Positions 1 to 6,380 of a stretch of 64,000 bases of DNA are shown here, in pieces. Origin of the DNA: Roseococcus microcysteis. GTDB taxonomy: Bacteria > Pseudomonadota > Alphaproteobacteria > Acetobacterales > Acetobacteraceae. The notes beneath the pieces were generated by a model. It did no database searches. It had not been told where the DNA came from and was given only the letters and a program-made list of their open reading frames with translations. The stretch is from positions 496,001 to 560,000 of the forward strand of contig NZ_CP061718.1 of assembly GCF_014764365.1 (NCBI RefSeq). Direction: 5' to 3'. Position numbers and translations under genes: made by a program. The stretch's first letter is position 1; every line of letters starts with the position of its first letter.

Positions 1-73
1 GCTTGGCTCAGCCCCCGCCGCAGCGCGAATGGTCGGTCACGCGCGGAGCACCGCGCGCCAGACGGAGACGAAG

Positions 74-310
74 ATGACCGACCGCGAAGCCCGCGCCGCC
101 CGCAATCAGCAGAAGAGCCTCGAAGCCTTCCTGCAGCAGAAGGCCCGCTTCGACGCGATGGTCGCCGAGCTTCAGCAGATGAGCGCGGATCACTTCGGGG
201 CGGATCCCGAGGAGGTCCTCTGGGGCGAGGCGGCGACGCTCGAACACTGGAACAGCCGACTGGCGAGCGTGACCGATTGCTACTTCAAGCGCGGCGAATT
301 CGCCGAGTAG
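74..310 (+). CDS. small hypothetical phage-type protein
   Basis: This is a 78-aa acidic, probably helical protein with no signal peptide or membrane segment. I do not recognise its family. The reading frame is open from position 29, but the ATG at 74 follows GGAGACGAAG, a reasonable ribosome-binding site, so I start there. It is followed by a DUF3489 gene on the same strand. Together the two form a small rightward unit at the far left of the phage-like element, convergent with the leftward early operon. An accessory mobile-element protein is the likeliest reading; no function is proposed. Confidence 0.5.
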   Translation: MTDREARAARNQQKSLEAFLQQKARFDAMVAELQQMSADHFGADPEEVLWGEAATLEHWNSRLASVTDCYFKRGEFAE

Positions 311-408
311 CCCGCCACGCGGCGCCGCCACCGCCCCGACAGGCAAGGCCTGCGGGGCTCGGGGTGGTAGCACCCGGCTGGTCGGGTGCCGAACCGGAGA
401 TCCCGACG

Positions 409-1263
409 ATGAAGCTTTCCGATACCCAGCGCGTGATCCTGAGCGCCGCGGCGCAGCACGAGATGGGCCTCGCCCGCGCGCCGAAGACCCTGCCGGCCGC
501 CGCCCGCAACGCGGTGTTCCGCAGCCTGATCAAGAACAACCTGCTCACGGAGATCAACGCCCCGCGGGAGCATGTCGGGCTCGGCTGGCGACAGGATGAG
601 GACGGCACCTGGATCGTCGCGCGCATCACCGACGACGGGCTGCGCGCCATCGGCATCGACCCGAACGAGGACGACGCGCGCGAGGAGGACGAGCAGAGCG
701 CCGAGGCCATCGCGCGCCGCAACGCCGAGCGCCACGCCGTCGCCGAGGCCGTCGCGCCGGTGGCCGATCCGGCGCCCACGGGCGGGGAGGAGCCGGCGGA
801 GGGGGATGCCCCCGCGGAGGAGTCCGAACCCGCCCAGGGCGCGCCCGCGCCCGCCCTGCGCGCGAGCCTGCGCGACGCCGCCGCGGCGGTGCTGGCCGCC
901 TGGGACGACGAGGCCAACCGCGAGACCGACATGATCACCGCCCTCGACGGACCGATGCAGGCGCTCCGCGCCGCCCTCGCCGGTAAGCCGCCCCGCGCAC
1001 CGCGCGAGCCCGGCACGCCGCGCAAGCCGCGCGAGGGCACGAAGCAGGAGACGGTCCTGGCGATGCTCCGCCGCAAGGAGGGCGCGACCATCGCGCAGAT
1101 CTGCGAGGCGACCGGCTGGCAGCAGCACACGGTCCGCGGGTTCTTCGCGGGCCTCAAGAAGCGCCAGGGGATCGAGGTGCAGGTGCTGGAGCGGGTGCGC
1201 CAGGTCGGCCCGAACAAGGAGGGCGCGAAGGGGTCCTACACCGTCTACCACCTGCCGGCCTGA
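409..1263 (+). CDS. DUF3489 domain protein
   Basis: This 284-aa protein has a C-terminal segment of about 75 residues (KQETVLAMLRRKEGATIAQI, then a helix-turn-helix-like GWQQHTVRGFFAGLKKR and a YTVYHL end) that matches the DUF3489 family of mobile elements and phages. The middle (about residues 85-205) is rich in Ala, Pro and Glu and is probably a disordered linker. The N-terminal 90 residues resemble a second small winged-helix-like unit. The ATG at 409 begins the recognisable MKLSDTQR start, although the frame is open from 277. DUF3489 proteins often occur in elements with serine recombinases, as here. Sequence-specific DNA binding is inferred from the fold only. Confidence 0.7.
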   Translation: MKLSDTQRVILSAAAQHEMGLARAPKTLPAAARNAVFRSLIKNNLLTEINAPREHVGLGWRQDEDGTWIVARITDDGLRAIGIDPNEDDAREEDEQSAEAIARRNAERHAVAEAVAPVADPAPTGGEEPAEGDAPAEESEPAQGAPAPALRASLRDAAAAVLAAWDDEANRETDMITALDGPMQALRAALAGKPPRAPREPGTPRKPREGTKQETVLAMLRRKEGATIAQICEATGWQQHTVRGFFAGLKKRQGIEVQVLERVRQVGPNKEGAKGSYTVYHLPA

Positions 1264-1278
1264 CGCGCGCCGCACCGA

Positions 1279-2547
1279 TCATGCCGCCGCCCGCGCGCCG
1301 CGGGCGGCGGCGATGTCGTCGAAGACCCGCTCATCCCCCGCCAGCACTGCCGCACGGCCCGTGAAGGCCTGCCAGCGGCGCACCGCCACATCGACATAGC
1401 GGGCATCGAGATCCATCGCGAAGCAGATGCGACCAATGGTCTCCGCGGCGATGATGGTGCTGCCGCTGCCGCAGAACGGCTCGTAGACCGCATCCCCCGG
1501 CGCGCTGTTGTTCAGCATCGGCCGGCGCATGCACTCGACCGGCTTCTGCGTGCCCTGCACCGTCGCCGCGTCCTCGTCGCCGCCGGTGCTGATCGGCCAG
1601 AGCGTCGCCTGGTCCCGCGCGCCCTGCCAGTGACCGGTCGCTCCCTTGCGCACCGCGTAGAGGCAGGGCTCGTGCTGCCAGTGGTAGTCGCCTCGCCCGA
1701 GCACAAAGCGCGACTTCGCCCAGACGATCTGGCTCCGCACCGCGAAGCCGGCGGCATCGAGGCTCTCGATCACGGTCCGCGCGTGCACGCCGGCGTGCCA
1801 GACATAGGCCACGGCGCCAGGGAACAGCGTCCAGGCGTCACGCCAGTCGGCGCGGTCGTCGTTCGCCACCTTGCCTGTGCGCATCGTGGCCGAGACGCCC
1901 GCCTCATTCCGCCACTCGGGATCGTAGTTCACACCGTAGGGCGGGTCCGTGATCATCAGGTGTGGCCGCGCGCCGTTGAGCAGCCGCGCGACGTCCTCAG
2001 CGGAGGTGGCGTCGCCACAGAGCAGCCGGTGCGGGCCGAGCAGCCACAGATCGCCAGGCCGGGTGATGGGAGCCGGCGGCGGCTCCGGCGCCGGTGCGTC
2101 GGGGTCCCCGCAAGGTGCGGCCGGGGCGTCTGACGCCGCCTCGTCCAGCAGCCGGTCGAGCGTCGCCCTGTCGAAGCCGATCAGCCCGAGGTCGAACTCG
2201 TCGGTGCGCAGCGCGCACAGCTCGGCGGCTAGCAGTCCCTCGTCCCAGGTGGAGTTCAGTGCCAGCTGGTTGTCCGCCAGCCGGAAGGCCCGCGCCTGCG
2301 CCTCGGTCAGGTGCCCGAGCCGGATCGCGGGCACCTCCTCGAGGCCGAGCGCCTTCGCGGCGAGCACGCGGCCGTGGCCGGCGATGAGCACGCCGGCATC
2401 GTCCACCAGCACCGGCACGTTGAAGCCAAACTCGCCGATCGAGGCCGCCAGCTGCGCCACCTGCTCGGTGGGGTGCAGCCGTGCATTGGCGGCATAGGGC
2501 GCGAGCGAGGCCACCGGCATCATCTCGACGCGGAGGTCAGGCAGCAT
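1279..2547 (-). CDS. ParB-domain fused DNA methyltransferase (copy 1)
   Basis: A 422-aa fusion. Residues about 7-100 form a ParB/Spo0J-type domain with a GHGR motif (57-60). Residues about 165-400 form an N4-cytosine/N6-adenine DNA methyltransferase with DPPY (201-204) as the catalytic motif and FCGSGST (358-364) as the SAM-binding loop. Motif order (catalytic before SAM) fits the beta class. DPPY favours adenine-N6 methylation, but this is not decisive. The start at 2547 overlaps the end of the upstream paralogue by 11 nt; an ATG at 2601 is an alternative. It is the last gene of the leftward phage operon. Such fusions are common in alphaproteobacterial phages, where methylation is thought to protect phage DNA. 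No cognate restriction gene is adjacent. Confidence 0.85.
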   Translation of the reverse strand: MLPDLRVEMMPVASLAPYAANARLHPTEQVAQLAASIGEFGFNVPVLVDDAGVLIAGHGRVLAAKALGLEEVPAIRLGHLTEAQARAFRLADNQLALNSTWDEGLLAAELCALRTDEFDLGLIGFDRATLDRLLDEAASDAPAAPCGDPDAPAPEPPPAPITRPGDLWLLGPHRLLCGDATSAEDVARLLNGARPHLMITDPPYGVNYDPEWRNEAGVSATMRTGKVANDDRADWRDAWTLFPGAVAYVWHAGVHARTVIESLDAAGFAVRSQIVWAKSRFVLGRGDYHWQHEPCLYAVRKGATGHWQGARDQATLWPISTGGDEDAATVQGTQKPVECMRRPMLNNSAPGDAVYEPFCGSGSTIIAAETIGRICFAMDLDARYVDVAVRRWQAFTGRAAVLAGDERVFDDIAAARGARAAA

Positions 2548-4003
2548 CGGCCATTGCCTCCGCGCGCGCGGCGGCGACGGCATCGTAATCTCGCCCGTCA
2601 TCGGCGAGCGTCACCGGCAGCTCGGGATTCAGCATCCGCCAGCGGGCGATCGCCAGGTCGACATAGGCCGGCGCGAGTTCGATGGCGCGGACCCGCCGCC
2701 CGCTCCGCTGGCCCGCCAGGATGGTCGTCCCGGAGCCGCCGAACGGCTCGAACACGACGTCGCCCTCGTCCGTGTAGGCGCGCATCAGGAACTCTGGCAG
2801 CGCGACGGGGAACACCGCCGGGTGCTCGGTCTCGATGCCCCGCCCCTTGTGGCGGGTGATGCGCAGCACGCTGTCCGGGATGCGCATCTCCTGCACCGGC
2901 AGGCCGATGTGGGTGTAGGCCTTCACCTCGCCGTCGGCGGCGCGGAGCCCGCTGCCCTTGTTCGGCGTGCCGGCCCATTTGCACGGCACGATCTTGTTGG
3001 CCTGGCGCGCCTCGCGATTGAAGTGGAAGACCAACTCGAAGGCAGGCGCGAGGCGCCCGTTCCAGTCGCCCGGCAGGCCGGGCCCCTGGTCCCAGGCGTA
3101 GAGCCCGAAGCGCCGCCAGCCCTGGCCACGCATCCAGTCGAGCCAGCCCTGCCAATAAGGCTGCCATTCCCCCTCGCGATGGATCAGCCCGAGATTCACC
3201 AGAACCTGCGCGTCGCGGCGCAGCGCGCCGTCGAGATGGGCGAACACGCCCTGCATCAGCGCATCCCAATCGGAGACGCCGCCGGTGGTGTAGTCCCGCT
3301 GGTTCCCGTAGGGCGGGCTGGTGAAGAGCAGCGCCGCGCGATCCGCGCCCATGACGCGCGCGACGGTGCTGCGGTTCGTGCTGTCGCCGCAGGCGAGGCG
3401 GTGCTCGCCCAGCAGCCAGATGTCGCCGACCCGCGCGACCGCCTGCCGCGGCGGCTCCGGCGTGGCATCCGCGGGGTCGTCGGCTGGCTCGGCGCTATCC
3501 GCGTCCGGCTGGTTGCCAGGGGCCGGCTCGGCACCGCTGGCAACCGCCGGCGCCGGCAGGTTGCCGGCATCGGTTTCCAGCCCGGCCAGCAGCCGCTCGA
3601 TCTCGGCGGCTTCGAAGCCGGTCAGCGCCAGGTCGACGCCGCCCATCTCCTGCAGCTTCGTGACCTCGGCCGCGAGCAGCGCCTCGTCCCAGCCGGCGTT
3701 CAGCGCGATGCGATTGTCCGCGAGTCGATACGCGGCCTTCTGCGGCTCGGTCAGGCCGGTGCGGACGATGGTCGGCACGGTGTCGAGCCCGAGCGACTTC
3801 GCAGCCAGCAACCGTCCGTGGCCGGCGATGATCTCGCCACGCTCGTCCACCAGCACCGGCGCGACGAAGCCGAACTCGAGGATGCTTGCCGCGATCTGCG
3901 CCACCTGGTCGGCGGAGTGCGTGCGCGCGTTGCCGGCATAGGGCAGCAGCGCGGCGACCGCGCGCGCCTCGACGGCGCTCGCGGCCCAGGGGGCCTTGGG
4001 CAT
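2537..4003 (-). CDS. ParB-domain fused DNA methyltransferase (copy 2)
   Basis: A 488-aa paralogue of the gene immediately downstream, with the same architecture: a ParB-like N-terminus with GHGR at 61-64, a Pro/Ala/Asp-rich linker at about 148-190, then a methyltransferase with TSPPYG (228-233) and FGGSGTT (421-427). SPPY rather than DPPY is typical of N4-cytosine enzymes, so the two copies may modify different bases or sites. I chose ATG 4003 because the ParB homology starts soon after it; the frame is open to 4054. The gene overlaps copy 1, indicating co-translation. A tandem duplication followed by divergence is the simplest origin. Confidence 0.85.
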   Translation of the reverse strand: MPKAPWAASAVEARAVAALLPYAGNARTHSADQVAQIAASILEFGFVAPVLVDERGEIIAGHGRLLAAKSLGLDTVPTIVRTGLTEPQKAAYRLADNRIALNAGWDEALLAAEVTKLQEMGGVDLALTGFEAAEIERLLAGLETDAGNLPAPAVASGAEPAPGNQPDADSAEPADDPADATPEPPRQAVARVGDIWLLGEHRLACGDSTNRSTVARVMGADRAALLFTSPPYGNQRDYTTGGVSDWDALMQGVFAHLDGALRRDAQVLVNLGLIHREGEWQPYWQGWLDWMRGQGWRRFGLYAWDQGPGLPGDWNGRLAPAFELVFHFNREARQANKIVPCKWAGTPNKGSGLRAADGEVKAYTHIGLPVQEMRIPDSVLRITRHKGRGIETEHPAVFPVALPEFLMRAYTDEGDVVFEPFGGSGTTILAGQRSGRRVRAIELAPAYVDLAIARWRMLNPELPVTLADDGRDYDAVAAARAEAMADAA

Positions 4004-4063
4004 CGGGACCTGCTGACGGAAATGGGAGTGCGTTGTGATGGAGCTCAGGAGCACTTCAGTGGA

Positions 4064-4166
4064 TGTGGAGGAGGGGAATTGAACCCCTCGCGGTGCTCTC
4101 TGCCTGTGGCCGTACTATGCTTTCAGTTCCGTCGCCGGCGTGGATCGGCAACCACCAGGTCTCCAC
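4064..4166 (-). ncRNA. tRNA/tmRNA 3'-end-like sequence (possible remnant or att site)
   Basis: Read on the minus strand, 4089-4071 forms a perfect T-arm: a 6-bp stem GAGGGG/CCCCTC around the seven-base loop TTCAATT, which fits the canonical T-loop. It is followed by CCTCCACA. Upstream, AAGCATAGTACGG resembles the segment preceding the T-arm of tmRNA, and GTGGAG at 4166-4161 can pair with the 3' CTCCAC. The 3' end reads ATCC instead of ACCA, and no normal D- and anticodon arms fold in between. It therefore looks like a degenerate tmRNA/tRNA 3' end, such as elements carry at attachment sites, rather than a working RNA gene. Apart from this, 4004-4588 holds no convincing gene. Confidence 0.3.
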
Positions 4167-4213
4167 AACACCGCAAGCTTCACCACGCCCAAGAGTTCGA
4201 CGTTAGCAACCAT
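4115..4213 (-). CDS. possible 32-aa small ORF
   Basis: The ATG at 4213 is preceded by GGAGG six nucleotides upstream, a near-ideal ribosome-binding site. The peptide is hydrophobic in its first half (MVANVELLGVVKLAVLW) and polar in its second. It overlaps the tRNA/tmRNA-like sequence. There is no homology that I recognise. It is recorded because of the strong Shine-Dalgarno; it may be chance. Confidence 0.2.
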   Translation of the reverse strand: MVANVELLGVVKLAVLWRPGGCRSTPATELKA

Positions 4214-4588
4214 GATGACCTCCATCGTCAGCGAAATGTTCACCGCAATGGAGACCGTGATGGCCGCGATCCACGCCGCGACGGCAGCCTGCGAGCGAAA
4301 GTAAAGCCCTGCGGCAAAGCCATCTCTGCAAGGTTGCCGAGTTCCAGATCTACCCGCAAGCTCCGAACGATCGGCGCGGCAACCTGGCAACCTGGAAGAC
4401 TGGCCTGGCGCTAGGAACCTTGCGCGCTTCCGCCCCCCGCATACGCCTGGCCCAGGAAGGACCCTGCGGTTCGCGAGCCACTGTCTCGATCGAGCGACGC
4501 TGTGGCCGGTGAGCCACCGCCACCAGCGAGACGCACGCCTCGCCAGTGACGGCAGACAAGCATGGCGAAATCACACCGAGCAATGCAC

Positions 4589-5206
4589 TCATTGAGGCTG
4601 TGCAGATTTTGCAGCAGCAGCGTCCGTCGAAGCGACCGATGCTGTTGCGGCGAATGCAGCACGGGCGGGCGGAGCAAGGCCGTAGTGCGCCGTCAGAATG
4701 CCGAGTGTTCCGAGCAGGATTCCGTGCGCGATCGCAGGCGTGACCGCGCGCCCGTTCCAGCCCTGGCGCAGCGCCCAGTCGCGTACGCTATGCTCGAGGC
4801 CGAGCACGTACCAGGCGATGCTGCCGGATGGGCTGCCGAAGCCGCCGAGATGCGTCATCGCGCGGGCTACGCGCTCGCGTGCGACGGTCTGGCTCTCGGA
4901 GAGCAGGTCTGCCTTGCCGCCGGGGATGCGGATCATCGGCATGGTCCGCACGCGATCGAGCGCCGCACGCTGGAACACGGCGCGGAAGATCTCGCCTGCC
5001 TCGTGCATCTGCGGCGTGATGCTGCCGTTAGCGAGCAGCACGCCCAGACTGTCGACAGCGCGACGGTGCAGGATGGGCGTGCCCGTATCCGGATCGGTCC
5101 CGCGGACGCCCTCGTCGAAGCCGCCGTGCTGCAGCCGCCACCTCGAGGGCCTGGAGAGATCCTCGCGCTGTGACGTCGTGCGCTTCGCCTTCCGCTTACC
5201 TGCCAT
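4589..5206 (-). CDS. phage protein, DUF6456-like
   Basis: A 205-aa protein with a basic N-terminus (MAGKRKAKR), a central segment LGVLLANGSITPQMHEAGE that resembles the DUF6456 family of alphaproteobacterial phage and regulator proteins, and a C-terminal Ala-rich tail. The segment VRDWALRQGWNGRAVTPAIA looks like a small helical DNA-binding unit. It starts inside the end of the preceding small gene (11-nt overlap), so it belongs to the leftward early operon between the resolvase and the methyltransferases. A regulatory role is possible by family resemblance only. Confidence 0.55.
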   Translation of the reverse strand: MAGKRKAKRTTSQREDLSRPSRWRLQHGGFDEGVRGTDPDTGTPILHRRAVDSLGVLLANGSITPQMHEAGEIFRAVFQRAALDRVRTMPMIRIPGGKADLLSESQTVARERVARAMTHLGGFGSPSGSIAWYVLGLEHSVRDWALRQGWNGRAVTPAIAHGILLGTLGILTAHYGLAPPARAAFAATASVASTDAAAAKSAQPQ

Positions 5207-5423
5207 CGCTGTCGCCTCCCTGCCGCCGCCCCCAGCGGCGATTGGCCTCGTTGGTGATCGCCTGGCGCAGCCAGGGATCGCTGATGTCGTCGACCGGGAT
5301 CGCGGCGACGCCGTGCCGGTGCCAGGCGGCGGCGCGCATGGCGTTGAGCTCGGGCTCGCTCGTCGGGCTTCGCAGCCGCCCGATCGGACTGCGCGCGAGG
5401 GTGGGTGCGCCGGGGAGGCTCAT
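5196..5423 (-). CDS. small hypothetical phage protein
   Basis: A 75-aa protein overlapping the resolvase gene upstream by 4 nt and the DUF6456-like gene downstream by 11 nt. This tight packing supports a real gene. The centre (AWHRHGVAAIPVDDISDPWL, then RQAITNEANRRWG) looks like a short helical module. I do not recognise a family and propose no function beyond membership of the early operon. Confidence 0.5.
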   Translation of the reverse strand: MSLPGAPTLARSPIGRLRSPTSEPELNAMRAAAWHRHGVAAIPVDDISDPWLRQAITNEANRRWGRRQGGDSDGR

Positions 5424-5968
5424 GCACGGCCTCCCTGTGCGTCGGTGAGCCAGAGCAGGATGGCGATGGCGTCGGCCTCATTGTCATCGGCCGGCGCGAA
5501 GCCGCGCGCCTGGATTGCTGCGATCATCGCCGCCTTGTCGGCGTTGCCGCGGCCAGTCGCGAAGCGCTTGATGGTGGCAACGGGCACGCCCTCGTAGGCA
5601 ATGCCGCGTTCCTCGCACCAGGCGGAGAGGTGGGCCAGGAAGCCGCCGTAGAGGTGCGCGGCGTCGGTGCCGGCGTGGGCGCGGACTTCCTCGAAGGCGA
5701 TGCGGGAAAGGCCGCTGGCGAGGCCGGCCATCTCGGTCAGCCATCCGCGGAAGCGGAGGTAGCGCATGCCGCCGCCCTCGAAGCGGCTCGGCTTGAAGGA
5801 GATGGTGCCCGAAGTGATGCCGCCGTCGTGGCCGCGGAGCGCCCAGCCGGTGGTGGTGCCCAGGTCGAGGGCCAGGACGGCGTGATGCCGCAGGGCGACG
5901 TGCGGCGGGGCGGTGAGCGGCGGCCCGCTTGCGCGCGCCGCGGGCATGGGGAGAGTCGCGAGAGCCAT
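5420..5968 (-). CDS. RuvC-like Holliday-junction resolvase (phage type)
   Basis: A 182-aa protein with an RNase H/RuvC fold signature. LALDLGTTTGWAL gives the first catalytic Asp, IAFEEVRAHAGTDAAH the Glu, and ADDNEADAIAILLW the C-terminal acidic pair. Such enzymes cleave four-way junctions produced by recombination or replication, and phages use them to resolve DNA before packaging or at forks. The ATG at 5968 follows a GGAG site and is where similarity begins; the open frame extends to 6178 through low-complexity sequence. It lies in the leftward replication operon, separated from the primase gene by a 267-nt repeat-rich spacer. Confidence 0.8.
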   Translation of the reverse strand: MALATLPMPAARASGPPLTAPPHVALRHHAVLALDLGTTTGWALRGHDGGITSGTISFKPSRFEGGGMRYLRFRGWLTEMAGLASGLSRIAFEEVRAHAGTDAAHLYGGFLAHLSAWCEERGIAYEGVPVATIKRFATGRGNADKAAMIAAIQARGFAPADDNEADAIAILLWLTDAQGGRA

Positions 5969-6127
5969 GGGGTCTCCGAGAGGGGATCGTCGTGGTGAGG
6001 GCGGCGACGGCGCGGTTCTTGGCGGAGCTCGCCGTTGCTGCCCGGCTTTTCGGGATGGACCGCTCGCAGGCGGCCCGGTGCTGTGCGGGCGAAGCCTCAC
6101 GGCACGCCGTCCAGCCACGGAGGCGCC

Positions 6128-6380
6128 ATGGGGGTCTGTGGGGGTCTTTGGTTGGAAGATCCCCCGGCGGAAACGCAAGTATCTCCTGGGCTTTGGGGGT
6201 CTTGGGGGTCTTGGGGGACTTTTCTGGCCTCTTCCTCACGCATGTGCGCGCGCATGTGCGCAGGGGTTGGAAAAAGACCCCCAAGACCCCCAAGACCCAT
6301 CAACCCCGCGGATTTCCTGGCCTGAACCAATGGGGGTCTCGCCGCGTGAGACCCCCACAAGACCCCCAAGACCCCCACGT
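6128..6380. repeat. GGGGGTCT repeat cluster with inverted arms and G4 potential
   Basis: The octamer GGGGGTCT and its complement recur about ten times in 250 bp. The plus strand carries copies at about 6130, 6139, 6195, 6204 and 6331. The complementary AGACCCCC series runs at 6276-6298 and 6350-6377. The arms 6192-6218 and 6271-6298 can pair over about 23 bp. TGGGGGTCTC/GAGACCCCCA (6330-6357) makes a perfect 10-bp hairpin with a 7-nt loop. Four G-runs at 6188-6217 fit a G-quadruplex. Two ATGTGCGC copies sit between the arms. The cluster lies between replication genes and covers the 3' tail of the primase gene. An iteron-type origin or a structured regulatory element is possible. Confidence 0.7.

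Noticed and set aside
4064-4166. A bona fide tRNA gene at this site
   Set aside because: Only the T-arm and an acceptor-like end are convincing. There is no normal D- or anticodon arm, the span is 103 nt, and CCA is lacking. Kept only as a tRNA/tmRNA-like remnant.
2822-4414. 530-aa plus-strand open frame opposite methyltransferase copy 2
   Set aside because: No motif; the minus strand carries ParB and methyltransferase signatures.
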